A stretch of DNA of 64,000 nucleotides, from the NCBI RefSeq assembly GCF_000714535.1, contig NZ_AUND01000004.1, positions 1-64,000 on the forward strand. The letters run 5' to 3'. The notes beneath the pieces are model-generated. The model saw nothing but the letters and a program-made list of their open reading frames with translations. It was not told the origin of the DNA and ran no database searches. Below, piece after piece: positions 16,594 to 25,696 of the stretch. Made by a program: the position numbers and the translations under genes. This DNA is from Thioclava pacifica DSM 10166 (GTDB lineage: Bacteria; Pseudomonadota; Alphaproteobacteria; Rhodobacterales; Rhodobacteraceae). Within the stretch, counting starts at the first letter, position 1, and each line of letters starts with the position of its first letter.

Positions 16594-18960
16594 ATGAGCT
16601 TCCACAGCTATCAGTTTCCCGGCACCACGCTGCAACTCTTTGCCGCCGCCGAAGATGCGTTGGCACAGATTCCGCCCGCCTTCAGCTTGGAGGCGACGGT
16701 CGCGGTGAACCCCTACCTCGGTCAGGCCGGAGAGAGCCGCCTTCGGGCCGCGAGCCGGCTGGCGCGGGTGGCGGGCGCGCGGATCACCGCCCCGCGCGAG
16801 GTGATCGCCGCGTGGCTCGAGGCCGGGCGCGTGACGGAGCAGGACATCGCCGCCGCCGCTTTAAAGGCCGGGCTCGATCCCGATCAGGTGCAAAAGGCGC
16901 TTCATGCCCCTTCGCCCGCCTATTGCCCCGATCCAACGCTGGCCGATCTGGCGGCGCGGGAAACCGGGCAGGATTGGCCCGCTCTGATCGCCGACCGGGT
17001 CGGTCTGTGGGCTGGCGGGCATTTCGACAAGGGGCAAGCGCTCTGGCCCGCACCGGGCGGATCGGCCTTCAAGGCGTGGCGGGCTTTCGCGCTACGCGAC
17101 CTGACGCCGGGCTTACATGGACTGCGCGGCTTCTGCGCCTTCGTGGCGAGCCTGCCCACGGATCCACGTGCGGCCTTCGCGGAATTGTGCGGCAAGCTCG
17201 GTCTGAGCGCCGAGGCCGCACCCCTCTATCTGCATCGGCTCGCGATGAGCCTCGGCGGTTGGGCACAATATGTGCGCGGGCTCGGCTGGGTCGATGGGCT
17301 GAAGGGCGAACGCAACGCGCTGGGGTTCGAGATGTTGGTAATCCGGCTCGCTTGGGAGGTGGCGCTGCTCGACTGCTTCGCCGACCAACTCGCCACGCCC
17401 TGGACGCAGGCGCTGAAAGCTCATGCCGCGCCGCTGGAGCCGAGCCACGATCTACGCATCGATCTGGCCCTGCAGGAGGCTGCCGATCAGGCCGAGGAGC
17501 GGGCGCTGGCCGAAAAGCTTGCCACCTCGGGAGGCAGGGCTGGCGCACCGAAGCCGGACATTCAGGCGATCTTCTGCATCGACGTGCGTTCCGAGCCATT
17601 CCGGCGGGCGCTGGAAGCCGCTGATCCTGGGGTGCAGACGCGTGGCTTCGCGGGGTTCTTCGGCCTGCCGATCGCGCATCTCGGGCTGGCCTCGGATCAG
17701 CGCGAGGCGCGGGCGCCGGTGCTGCTGGAGGCGGCGCTCAACTCGCAGGTCGCGGTGAGCGGCAAGGCAGACCAGGCGGAACGGATCACCCGGCGCGCGA
17801 CCCGCGCCTGGGGCCGGTTCAAGCTGGCCGCGGTCTCATCCTTCGCCTTCGTGGAGGCGGCCGGGCCGCTCTATTTGGGCAAGCTATTCAGATCGGCGAT
17901 GGCGCAGGACTACGCCCCGTCCCCTGAACCTGTGCCCGCACTCGACCTGCCCTCGGACAAGCGGATCGCACTCGCGGGCCGGGTGTTGCGGGCAATGTCG
18001 CTTACCTCCGGTTTCGCGCCAGTGGTGCTGATCGCGGGGCACGGTGCGCATGTCACAAACGCGCCGCATGCGAGCGCCCTGCAATGCGGGGCTTGTGGCG
18101 GCCATGCGGGCGATGTTAACGCGCGGCTTCTGGCCGAGCTGCTCAATGATCCGGTGGTGCGCAAGGGGCTTTCGCGGAGCGGTATCGCGATCCCGCCTGA
18201 GACGCGTTTCCTCGCGGGGCTGCATGACACGGTCAGCGACGCGCTGCACCTGTTCGACGAAGGGCTCGGCGCGGTGCCGAAGGCGCATCTGGTGCGGCTG
18301 CGGGCGGCGCTCTCGAAGGCGGGCGAAATCGCGCGGACGGCGCGGGCACAAGCCCTGCCCCGCGCGGGATCGGAGGCCGACCTGTCCCGGCGCGGCAAGG
18401 ACTGGTCCGAGCTGCGGCCCGAATGGGGTCTGGCCGGATGCCGCGCCTTCATCGTGGCGCCGCGGGCGCGCAGTCTGGGCTGTGATCTTGGCGGGCGGGC
18501 CTTCCTGCACGATTACCATTGGCGGCAGGATGACGACTTCGCCACGCTGGAACTGATCCTGACCGCCCCCGCAGTGGTCACGAGCTGGATCGCACTGCAA
18601 TATCACGGTTCAGCCACCGCGCCCGAAGTGTTCGGGGCAGGCAACAAACTGCTGCACAACGTGGTCGGCGGGATCGGCGTGTTTGAGGGCAATGGCGGCG
18701 ATCTGCGGGTTGGGCTGCCGACGCAGTCGCTGCATGACGGGGAACAGCTGCACCATGATCCGCTGCGGCTCTCCATCGTCGTCGCGGCCCCGACGGAGGC
18801 GATCTCGGGCGTTCTGGAGCGGCACCCGCAGCTCAAGGCGCTGTTCGACAATGGCTGGCTTTCGCTGCAGGCGATGGATGACGCGGGCCGGATCAGCGCG
18901 CGCTATGACGGCGGCGTTTGGATAGAACCTGGGCAAGCGCCCCAGATCCGGGCCGCCTGA
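16594..18960 (+). CDS. dabA: DabA-type zinc subunit of an inorganic-carbon transporter (DUF2309)
   Basis: A 788-residue protein, carbonic-anhydrase-like, that is thought to hydrate CO2 to bicarbonate at the inner membrane face when coupled to DabB. The zinc and catalytic residues are in place: Cys328 and Asp330 in CIDVRSEPFRRALE, His483 in the GHGAHVTN stretch and Cys498 in LQCGACGG. It is the last gene of the dabBA operon; two hairpins follow. No RubisCO or carboxysome genes are in the window, so it may serve heterotrophic carboxylation or an unseen autotrophic pathway. Confidence 0.95.
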   Translation: MSFHSYQFPGTTLQLFAAAEDALAQIPPAFSLEATVAVNPYLGQAGESRLRAASRLARVAGARITAPREVIAAWLEAGRVTEQDIAAAALKAGLDPDQVQKALHAPSPAYCPDPTLADLAARETGQDWPALIADRVGLWAGGHFDKGQALWPAPGGSAFKAWRAFALRDLTPGLHGLRGFCAFVASLPTDPRAAFAELCGKLGLSAEAAPLYLHRLAMSLGGWAQYVRGLGWVDGLKGERNALGFEMLVIRLAWEVALLDCFADQLATPWTQALKAHAAPLEPSHDLRIDLALQEAADQAEERALAEKLATSGGRAGAPKPDIQAIFCIDVRSEPFRRALEAADPGVQTRGFAGFFGLPIAHLGLASDQREARAPVLLEAALNSQVAVSGKADQAERITRRATRAWGRFKLAAVSSFAFVEAAGPLYLGKLFRSAMAQDYAPSPEPVPALDLPSDKRIALAGRVLRAMSLTSGFAPVVLIAGHGAHVTNAPHASALQCGACGGHAGDVNARLLAELLNDPVVRKGLSRSGIAIPPETRFLAGLHDTVSDALHLFDEGLGAVPKAHLVRLRAALSKAGEIARTARAQALPRAGSEADLSRRGKDWSELRPEWGLAGCRAFIVAPRARSLGCDLGGRAFLHDYHWRQDDDFATLELILTAPAVVTSWIALQYHGSATAPEVFGAGNKLLHNVVGGIGVFEGNGGDLRVGLPTQSLHDGEQLHHDPLRLSIVVAAPTEAISGVLERHPQLKALFDNGWLSLQAMDDAGRISARYDGGVWIEPGQAPQIRAA

Positions 18961-18994
18961 CCGAAACACCAGTTGGAAAGTCAAAAACTGGGGG

Positions 18995-19027
18995 TTGCCC
19001 GCGCGAAGACCCATCACGCGCGGGCAA
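18995..19027. terminator. Hairpin after dabA
   Basis: TTGCCCGCGCG (18995-19005) and CGCGCGGGCAA (19017-19027) make an 11-bp perfect stem with an 11-base loop, 34 bases after the dabA stop, between convergent genes. Confidence 0.6.
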
Positions 19028-19036
19028 CCGGGAGAA

Positions 19037-19071
19037 ACGCCTGCCGTTGGATTGGAGGAAGCGGCAGGCGT
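19037..19071. terminator. Second hairpin between dabA and the fasciclin gene
   Basis: ACGCCTGCCG (19037-19046) pairs with CGGCAGGCGT (19062-19071) across a 15-base loop. It lies 5 bases past the stop of the leftward fasciclin gene, so it probably ends that transcript. Confidence 0.6.
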
Positions 19072-19076
19072 CCCGT

Positions 19077-19568
19077 TTACATCTTCGGCATGATCACCGA
19101 GTCGATGACATGGATCACGCCGTTGCTGGCCTCGATATCGGCCTGGGTGACAGCCGCCTCATCGACCATGACGGCGGGGTCAGTCTTGATCGTGACCTGC
19201 GAGCCTTGAACGGTCTCGGCCATCATCCCGTCGCTCAGGTCGCCCGACATGACTTTGCCCGGCACGACGTGGTAGGTGAGGATCGCCGTCAACGTGTCCT
19301 TGTTCTCGGGCTTCAGCAGGTCTTCGACCGTGCCAGCGGGCAGTTTGGCAAAGGCCTCGTCGGTGGGCGCGAAGACGGTGAACGGCCCTTCGCCCTTGAG
19401 CGTATCGACAAGCCCTGCGGCCTGAACGGCCGCGACCAGCGTGCCGAAGCTGCCCGCGCCGACGGCGGTATCGACGATGTCCATCTTGCCATGACCATCG
19501 GCATAGATCGGGGTGGAAACGAGGGCGGTGCCTGCGACGACCGCCGCCATGAAGGTTCTTCTCAGCAT
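19077..19568 (-). CDS. Secreted fasciclin-domain protein
   Basis: A 163-residue protein with a signal peptide ([19 protein letters not shown], cleaved near IYA-DG) and one FAS1 domain. FAS1 motifs are [17 protein letters not shown] in the first half and [15 protein letters not shown] at the end. Such proteins are exported and linked to adhesion or matrix binding. The Met at 19568 has GGGAG at normal spacing; the Met at 19574 is too close to it. It is convergent with dabA. Confidence 0.9.
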   Translation of the reverse strand: MLRRTFMAAVVAGTALVSTPIYADGHGKMDIVDTAVGAGSFGTLVAAVQAAGLVDTLKGEGPFTVFAPTDEAFAKLPAGTVEDLLKPENKDTLTAILTYHVVPGKVMSGDLSDGMMAETVQGSQVTIKTDPAVMVDEAAVTQADIEASNGVIHVIDSVIMPKM

Positions 19569-19716
19569 ACTCATACTCCCTTGTTTGGACCCTTTGCGGA
19601 TCATGTAGGGGTTACGAGCTTTGCCCGAGATTGGATCACAGGACGCTCTCGGATCTGCACGCAATCGCGAGCGGTTTTGAGCCGAGAGGCCCCCACGAGG
19701 AGCCCCCCGGAGGCGC

Positions 19717-20271
19717 TCAGTAAAAGCCGATTTCCTTCACGTCGATCAAGGCGTCATACTCCTTGCCATAAGCAACGACGCCGATGGATTTAAGGTCTTT
19801 CGCGCGCGGTTCGGCGCGCAGCATCCCGCCCGAAGGCGTGAAAGCCGCGAAGGGCAGCTTCACCTCCGTCCAGCCTGCCGTGGCATGAAACCGCGCCTGA
19901 TAATACTGCCAGGGCAACAGCATCGTGCGGCTGCGCAGATGGACAAAGTAATCCTCGTCGTTGCCGCGCATGACGATCCGCACGCCGCGCGCGCCCTCTG
20001 GCGGCGCATCGAGTTTCATCTGCATCTGGATGAAACCACCGCGGTTTTTCGTGCTGACCTTGCCGCGGAGGCGGGCGAAATGTGTAGCGCCCTCGCGCTC
20101 GAAGCTGAGCTGTCCGGTCGAGACGCCACCCATCACCGTATCGGTGAAGACACGCCAGCGGGTTTCGGGGTGGTTCGAAAAGGTCTCGGGGAGCATCGGT
20201 TCACCTCGGGCAGAGAGGGTTGCGCTAAGCAGCATTGCGATCGTGAGCAGGGATTTGAGGGTCACGGGCAT
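19717..20271 (-). CDS. CIA30 family protein
   Basis: A 184-residue protein with an N-terminal hydrophobic signal-like segment ([17 protein letters not shown]) and a CIA30/NDUFAF1-like jelly-roll domain ([15 protein letters not shown], then [11 protein letters not shown] and the final [10 protein letters not shown]). Bacterial members are periplasmic or exported proteins of unknown function. The Shine-Dalgarno GGAGG directly abuts the ATG at 20271 but is 6 bases from an in-frame GTG at 20265, which may be the true start. It follows the MFS gene in the same direction after 9 bases. Confidence 0.8.
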   Translation of the reverse strand: MPVTLKSLLTIAMLLSATLSARGEPMLPETFSNHPETRWRVFTDTVMGGVSTGQLSFEREGATHFARLRGKVSTKNRGGFIQMQMKLDAPPEGARGVRIVMRGNDEDYFVHLRSRTMLLPWQYYQARFHATAGWTEVKLPFAAFTPSGGMLRAEPRAKDLKSIGVVAYGKEYDALIDVKEIGFY

Positions 20272-20280
20272 CCTCCAGCG

Positions 20281-21539
20281 TCAGGTTGCGGGGTCAAGAA
20301 TGTCACGCGGCAACCGAAGCACAAGGGCGATCGCCGCCAGTTTCAGCGCGCAGGGCACGAGCGCATAGCTGACATTGAGCGCGTCGAGCGCCGCCCGGCT
20401 GTTCTCGCCATCGGGCTGGTAGCCGAAATGCTGAAGCAGCGGCAGCACGGTCCCGGAAGCGATCGCCAGCGTCGCCTTGGCGCTGAAGTTCCAGATGCCG
20501 AAAGCCTGCCCCGCCTGGAGCCCTGCACGCGACAGGGCGGCGCAAAGAGCGCCGAGAGGATCACCATATCCGCGCCAAGCGCGATGCCCGAGCCGATGCA
20601 GATCGCCGCGAAGGACCACGAAGCGCCCGGCGGCAGGCTGAACGCGCCGATGAAGCTCACGATAGCGAGGATCATAGCAGCCAGAAGTACCCGGCGGGCG
20701 CCGACACGTCGGGCGAGACGCCCCCAGACAGGTGCGCTTGCGCCGGCTGCAATGAAAAACAGGATGAGGAAAGGCCCGGCCATGTCAGGCAGGCCGAGCC
20801 GATCTCCCACGAAGAACAAAAATAGCGTCGATGTCACCGCCACCGGCAGGCTGTTGACGAAGGCCAGCAGCAGGAGCCAGCCCGCGCCGGACCCGATCAG
20901 CCCCCGCCCGTTCAGTCGCATCGACGCCACTTGCGTCTTGCGCCACAGCGGCCGCGCCAGCACGATCGCGATCAGAGCCAACAGCGCGATGAGCCAGCCG
21001 AACGCCACATAGCCATCCGCGCTTGCCGAGACGTTCGCAAGCAGCGTCGGCGCAATCGCTCCGAGAGTCACACCGATCAGAACACCCGTTTCGCGCCAAC
21101 TCGCAAGGCTAAGCTGCGCCCGGGTCCGTCCCGTGCCCGCGAAGGCGGCACTCTGGCCGTAGATTAGGATCGTCCCAAGGCTATAGCCCGTAAACGCCAC
21201 GACCAGCCCACCGGTCAGCCAGAGCGCAGAATGTCCCTCCGGTGGCAGCGAAAATACCGCCACGCAGCCCGCCGCGAGAAGCCCCATCGCAAGGACTGCG
21301 AAACCCGCTCGGAAGCGCGCCCAGCGGTCTGTCACATATCCCAACAGCGGATCCTGCAGGAAATCCACGATCCGGATCAGCAGCAGGATCGCTCCGACTT
21401 GACCAAGCGACAGATCCAGTCGCGCTGCCGCGAAACTTGGCAGGTGGATATAAATCGGGATGCTCGCCGTGGCGAGCACCATCGCGAGAAAGCCCACGCG
21501 CCAGTAGTCTTTTGGCTGCTCCACCGGCGTCGCACTCAT
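20281..21539 (-). pseudogene. MFS transporter of the glycoside-pentoside-hexuronide type, frameshifted
   Basis: The first part (from 21539, MSATPVEQPKDYW) reads as a normal 12-helix sugar-cation symporter-like MFS protein up to VILSALFA. The frame then breaks near 20535-20545: the original frame goes on as Arg-rich nonsense to 20343, while the neighbouring frame carries the proper ending (LSRAGLQAGQAFGIWNFSAK to DILDPAT) down to 20281. Restoring one lost base would give a protein of about 419 residues. This is either a true inactivating deletion or a sequencing error in a GC-rich stretch. The start overlaps the stop of the DCC gene (ATGA). Confidence 0.8.
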
Positions 21540-21949
21540 CGGGCGCGTCGCCTCGTGAACCTGACAAAGAGCCAGACGATACCGGGGCGCAGCTTCAGAA
21601 AGGCGCGATAGGTCAGTTCGAGGAGGGTCTTGACGAGCGGCCACCGTGCGATGCGCGCCAAACCACGCCAGCGCGGAAGATGGGACCAAAGTTCGGCGAA
21701 AGCAGCAGCCCCCGAGACGAGACGCCCATCCCCCTTGCGGACGTGGAACCGAGCCAGCGCATCGTCCCGGCTCAGCCCGTCAGGCAGGGTCGCGCTCGGC
21801 TCGGAGAGATCGACGAACGCGAGCGCCTCCGCGCCCGGCGTCACCCGATAGAGACCGATCTCCGCGCGACACAACGGACACCCTCCGTCATAGTAAACGG
21901 TCGCCTTGGAGGTTTTGTGCATCGCGGCATGGCGCACGCTATCACCCAT
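21536..21949 (-). CDS. DCC-family (DUF393) thiol-disulfide oxidoreductase-like protein
   Basis: A 137-residue protein with the family motif YYDGGCPLCRAEI near residue 20, which holds a CxxC pair in a thioredoxin-like setting. The C-terminal part is helical and basic (AFLKLRPGIVWLFVRFTRRR). Redox function is predicted by family but unproven. An alternative start is Met10 (21922). Its stop overlaps the MFS gene start, and the CIA30 gene follows, so the three form one leftward operon. Confidence 0.85.
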   Translation of the reverse strand: MGDSVRHAAMHKTSKATVYYDGGCPLCRAEIGLYRVTPGAEALAFVDLSEPSATLPDGLSRDDALARFHVRKGDGRLVSGAAAFAELWSHLPRWRGLARIARWPLVKTLLELTYRAFLKLRPGIVWLFVRFTRRRAR

Positions 21950-22154
21950 CTTCAGTTTGGTTCACGAGTGTTACGCGATTTGACGATACGAGGATCTTTT
22001 GCCGGACGGAGTTTCTCCAAAATACCCCGGCGAGAGCGCTCCCCATTGATCGCATATACAACTGCAGTCAACGCGCCTCCTACTCTCAGCAAGTCGTCGT
22101 TGCTTCGGGTTGGGATGCAGTGCGAACAATGAGCATCGCTTTCGCCGAGCCGAG

Positions 22155-22274
22155 ATGAACCGCGCCCGGATCGAGACGATGCTGGAGCGGTGCCTCGTTC
22201 CCGAGACCCGCTTTGCACCCGAGGCCTGGACCGATCTCGTTGATCCCTTCCCGCAATGGGGCCGCGCGGCATGA
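22155..22274 (+). CDS. Possible 39-residue small protein ahead of the DUF6525 gene
   Basis: An open frame reading MNRARIETMLERCLVPETR and ending PFPQWGRAA. Its TGA overlaps the ATG at 22271 of the next gene (ATGA). A nine-codon frame (22129-22158) in turn overlaps its start, so three small frames are chained by stop-start overlaps. Composition is protein-like (acidic and aromatic residues, not the Arg/Ala-rich type of noise), but there is no clear ribosome site. Function unknown. Confidence 0.4.
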   Translation: MNRARIETMLERCLVPETRFAPEAWTDLVDPFPQWGRAA

Positions 22275-22528
22275 GGAAGAACCTCGTCACCCGGCTGCGC
22301 AGGCGCGGCCGGGCCGACCCGATGGCGGCACATGACCGGCTGCCGCCCCGGGCGCGGGCCTGGGTGACGCAGGCCGCGTTGCCCTGGTCTGCGGTCTCGG
22401 TGTCGAAGATCTGGGCGCGGGCCCTGCGCGAGACCGGCTGCGAAGAGGCCGCGATCGCCCGGCTCGATGCGGCCGAGGCGAAGATGCTCGCACGGGACGG
22501 GGTGGTTGCGGCCGGGCCGCGCGCCTAA
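22271..22528 (+). CDS. Small basic protein resembling the DUF6525 family
   Basis: An 85-residue protein (MRKNLVTRLRRRGRADPMA) with the central RLPPRARAWVTQAALPWSAVSV stretch, which resembles DUF6525 proteins of Rhodobacterales. No membrane segment. The ATG lies within the stop of the preceding small frame, and the 3' end overlaps the convergent Fur-family gene by 4 bases. Function unknown. Confidence 0.6.
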   Translation: MRKNLVTRLRRRGRADPMAAHDRLPPRARAWVTQAALPWSAVSVSKIWARALRETGCEEAAIARLDAAEAKMLARDGVVAAGPRA

Positions 22529-22968
22529 TCCGGATCGCCCGGCGCGCGCTTGCGGCGGACGTAAAGCTCTAACCGGTGATGGACGATCTCGTAGCCCATC
22601 GCCTCAGCGATCTCGGCCTGCAAGGCCTCGATCCGGTCATTGGCGAACTCGATCACCTCGCCGGTCTCGACATCGATCATGTGATCGTGGTGGCGCGCCT
22701 CGCTATGCTCGAACCGCGCGGGCGTGCCTTCGAACTGATGGCGCAGGATCACGCCCTGATGTTCCAACTCGGTCAGCGTTCGATAGACGGTCGAGAGTGA
22801 GATCCCCGGCACGACCGCCTCGGCGCGGCGCTGCAGTTCGATCGCCTCGGGATGATCCTCGGCCTCGGCCAGAACCGACAGGAGCGCGGCCCGCTGGCGG
22901 GTGATGCGCACGCCGGCTCGGCGCAGCGCGGTGGTCAGCTTCTCGGTTCGGCGGTCGATCTGTGTCAT
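22525..22968 (-). CDS. Fur-family metalloregulator, probably Mur-like (manganese)
   Basis: A 147-residue Fur-family repressor. The winged helix spans residues 5-80 (RITRQRAALLSVLAE, then SLSTVYRTLTELE), followed by the metal-binding motif HHDHMIDVETGEVIEF and a dimerisation helix region. It diverges from a Mn/Fe ABC operon, and the shared region has TGCAA/TTGCA inverted repeats like Mur boxes, so it most likely represses sitABCD when metal is replete. The start is uncertain: Met at 22968 is closest to the family N-terminus; Met at 22986 is possible. It lacks the CxxC pair typical of Zur and PerR. Confidence 0.85.
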   Translation of the reverse strand: MTQIDRRTEKLTTALRRAGVRITRQRAALLSVLAEAEDHPEAIELQRRAEAVVPGISLSTVYRTLTELEHQGVILRHQFEGTPARFEHSEARHHDHMIDVETGEVIEFANDRIEALQAEIAEAMGYEIVHHRLELYVRRKRAPGDPD

Positions 22969-23012
22969 CGCCTTCTTTTCGCGCATGATCGCAGTTTTTG
23001 GCAAGCTCTAGT

Positions 23013-23050
23013 TGCAAGTGATTTGCATTTGCCTTTACAGTTGCAAATCA
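23013..23050. promoter_or_regulatory. Fur/Mur-type operator between the regulator and sitABCD
   Basis: TGCAA-GTGAT-TTGCA (23013-23027) is a perfect 5-bp inverted repeat, and TGATTTGCA (23019-23027) pairs with TGCAAATCA (23042-23050) as a 9-bp inverted repeat. The site sits between the divergent regulator and sitA starts. It resembles the TGCAA-rich Mur-responsive sequences known from rhizobia. Confidence 0.65.
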
Positions 23051-23094
23051 TTCCCAGATAGCCTCGCGACAATCACATGAAACGGAGGACTTAG

Positions 23095-23982
23095 ATGATC
23101 GGCAGAAGAGGTGTTCTTGGCATGGTGGCGGCGTTTGCGCTGGCCGGGCCTGCATGGGCCGAAGCCAAGCTCAAGGTCGTCACGACCTTCACAGTGATCG
23201 CGGATATGGCGCAGAACGTGGCGGGCGATGCGGCGGAGGTGGTCTCGATCACCAAGCCCGGCGCCGAGATTCACGGCTACCAGCCGACGCCGCGCGATCT
23301 CGTGAAAGCGCAGGATGCCGATCTGATCTTGTGGAATGGGCTCAACCTTGAGCGCTGGTTCGAACAGTTCTTCTCGAACCTGCGCAACGTGCCTGCCGCA
23401 ACGGTCTCCGACGGGATCGAACCGATCTCGATCTCGGGCGGCGACTATGACGGCAAGCCGAACCCGCATGGCTGGATGGCGCTCTCCTCCTCGGAAATCT
23501 ACATCGACAATATCCGCGATGCGCTGAGCGCGGCCGATCCCGAGAACGCCGCCAGCTATGCGTCCAATGCCGAGGCCTACAAGGCGCAGATGGCCGAGGT
23601 GATCGGGCCTTTGCGCGAGGCCGCCCGCGCTCTGCCGGAAGATCGCCGCTGGCTGGTGACTTCGGAAGGAGCGTTTTCCTATCTCGCGCGGGATTTCGGT
23701 CTGAAGGAGGTCTATCTCTGGCCGATCAATGCCGATGCGCAGGGCACGCCGCAGCAGGTGCGTGCCGTCATCGACGCGGTGCGGTCCAAGAACATCCCGG
23801 TGGTATTTTCCGAAAGCACGGTGTCGGACAAGCCCGCCAAACAGGTCGCGCGCGAAACCGGCGCGAAATATGGCGGCGTCCTCTATGTCGACAGCATTTC
23901 CGAGCCGGGCGGGCCGGTGCCGAGCTATCTCGACCTGCTGCGCGTGACCTCCGAGACGATCGTGAAAGGTCTGCAGCCATGA
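23095..23982 (+). CDS. sitA: Manganese/iron ABC transporter substrate-binding protein
   Basis: A 295-residue cluster A-I binding protein with a signal peptide (residues 1-21, ending AWA). The expected metal ligands are present: His in IHGYQPTPRD, His in PNPHGWMA, Glu in TSEGAFSYLA and Asp in the C-terminal YVDSIS stretch. The stretch KEVYLWPINADAQGTPQQV is typical of SitA/YfeA rather than ZnuA, and the His-rich loop of zinc binders is absent. It starts the sitABCD operon behind the Fur/Mur operator and overlaps sitB by 4 bases. Confidence 0.93.
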   Translation: MIGRRGVLGMVAAFALAGPAWAEAKLKVVTTFTVIADMAQNVAGDAAEVVSITKPGAEIHGYQPTPRDLVKAQDADLILWNGLNLERWFEQFFSNLRNVPAATVSDGIEPISISGGDYDGKPNPHGWMALSSSEIYIDNIRDALSAADPENAASYASNAEAYKAQMAEVIGPLREAARALPEDRRWLVTSEGAFSYLARDFGLKEVYLWPINADAQGTPQQVRAVIDAVRSKNIPVVFSESTVSDKPAKQVARETGAKYGGVLYVDSISEPGGPVPSYLDLLRVTSETIVKGLQP

Positions 23983-24845
23983 GCGAGGCTCCGAACGAAG
24001 ACGGCATCCGCGCGACGGGCGTGACCGTGACCTATCGCAACGGCCACACCGCGCTGCGCGATGCGAGCTTTGCGATCCCGCGTGGCACGATCGCTGCGCT
24101 CGTCGGCGTGAACGGGTCGGGGAAATCCACGCTTTTCAAGGCGCTGATGGGCTTCGTTCCGGTTGCGGCGGGCGAGATCGAGATCCTCGGTCGGCCGGTG
24201 CGCGAGGTGATGAAGGCGCAGGCGGTGGCCTATGTTCCCCAAGCCGAGGAGGTTGACTGGACCTTCCCGGTGCTGGTCGAGGACGTGGTGATGATGGGCC
24301 GTTACGGCCATATGGGCTTCTTCCGACGCCCGCGCCCTGCCGATCACGATGCGGTCGCCGTCGCGCTGGCGCGGGTCAATATGACCGAATTTCGCCACCG
24401 CCAGATCGGCGAGCTTTCGGGCGGGCAGAAAAAGCGCGTCTTTCTTGCGCGGGCGCTCGCGCAGGATGCGCAGGTGATCCTGCTCGACGAGCCCTTCACC
24501 GGGGTCGATGTGAAGACCGAAGACCAGATCATCGCCTTGCTGCGCGATCTGCGCGCCGAGGGCCGGGTGATGCTGGTGGCCACGCATAACCTCGGCTCGG
24601 TGCCCGAATTCTGCGACCGGGTCGTGTTGGTCAAGGGCACGGTGCTGGCCTATGGGGCGACGGCGGAGGTCTTCACCTCGCAGAAGCTGCGCGAGGCCTT
24701 CGGGGGCGTGCTGCGCCACTTCATGCTCGAAGGCGAGCGCCTGCATAACGATACCGACCAGCGCAAGCTCGAGGTCTTCTCGGATGATGAGCGCCCGCTG
24801 GTGATCTATGACGACCGCACCCGCACGCTGAAGGGGCGGTCATGA
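23979..24845 (+). CDS. sitB: Manganese/iron ABC transporter ATPase
   Basis: A 288-residue ABC ATPase with Walker A GVNGSGKST near residue 45, signature LSGGQKKR near 147 and Walker B VILLDEPFTGVD. It powers metal import through SitC and SitD. Both ends overlap neighbours by 4 bases (ATGA). The C-terminal 40 residues form an acidic extension (ERLHNDTDQRKLEVFSDDE) also seen in SitB-type proteins. Confidence 0.95.
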   Translation: MSEAPNEDGIRATGVTVTYRNGHTALRDASFAIPRGTIAALVGVNGSGKSTLFKALMGFVPVAAGEIEILGRPVREVMKAQAVAYVPQAEEVDWTFPVLVEDVVMMGRYGHMGFFRRPRPADHDAVAVALARVNMTEFRHRQIGELSGGQKKRVFLARALAQDAQVILLDEPFTGVDVKTEDQIIALLRDLRAEGRVMLVATHNLGSVPEFCDRVVLVKGTVLAYGATAEVFTSQKLREAFGGVLRHFMLEGERLHNDTDQRKLEVFSDDERPLVIYDDRTRTLKGRS

Positions 24846-25696
24846 TCTGGCTCGAGCCCTTCCAATACGGCTACATGACCAATGCGATCTGGGTCTCGGC
24901 CCTCGTCGGTGCGGTCTGCGCTTTCCTGTCGGCCTATCTGATGCTCAAGGGGTGGTCGCTGATCGGCGATGCGCTTTCCCATTCCGTCGTCCCCGGTGTC
25001 GCGGGCGCCTATATGCTGGGCCTGCCCTTCGCGCTGGGGGCGTTCCTGTCAGGGGGGCTCGCGGCGCTGGCGATGCTGTTCCTGCGCCAGCGCTCGGGGC
25101 TGAAGGAGGACGTGGTGATCGGGCTGATCTTCACCGCGTTCTTCGGGTTGGGGCTGTTCATGGTTTCGCTGAACCCGATGGCGGTCTCGATCCAGACCAT
25201 CATCATGGGCAATATCCTCGCGATTTCGCCTGGCGATACGGTGCAACTGGTGATCATCGGGGGAGTCTCGCTGACAGTGCTGCTGGCGAAATGGCGCGAG
25301 CTGATGGCGATGTTTTTCGACGAGGCGCATGCGCGTTCGATCGGGCTGAACGTGACGGCGCTGCGGCTGGTGTTCTTCACGCTGCTCTCGGCCTCGACGG
25401 TGGCCGCGATGCAGACGGTAGGCGCGTTTCTGGTGATCGCGCTCGTGGTGACGCCGGGAGCGACGGCCTACCTGCTCACCGACCGTTTCCCGCGGCTCTT
25501 GGCCCTGTCGGTGACGATCGGCGCGCTGACATCCGCGCTCGGCGCCTATCTGAGCTATTTCCTCGACGGAGCGACGGGTGGCGTAATCGTCTGCCTGCAA
25601 ACGATGCTCTTCGGGGCCGCGCTCGTCTTCGCGCCCAAGCACGGGATGCTCGCGGCGCGTGCCCGCGCCCGTGAGGCGCTGAAGGAGAGCCTGTGA
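24842..25696 (+). CDS. sitC: Manganese/iron ABC transporter permease
   Basis: A 284-residue ABC-3 family permease with about eight membrane helices. Family landmarks are LKGWSLIGDALSHSVVPGVA near residue 40 and the ARSIGLNVTALRL coupling-helix region near 160. It pairs with SitD to form the channel and is coupled by ATGA overlaps to sitB and sitD. Confidence 0.95.
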   Translation: MIWLEPFQYGYMTNAIWVSALVGAVCAFLSAYLMLKGWSLIGDALSHSVVPGVAGAYMLGLPFALGAFLSGGLAALAMLFLRQRSGLKEDVVIGLIFTAFFGLGLFMVSLNPMAVSIQTIIMGNILAISPGDTVQLVIIGGVSLTVLLAKWRELMAMFFDEAHARSIGLNVTALRLVFFTLLSASTVAAMQTVGAFLVIALVVTPGATAYLLTDRFPRLLALSVTIGALTSALGAYLSYFLDGATGGVIVCLQTMLFGAALVFAPKHGMLAARARAREALKESL

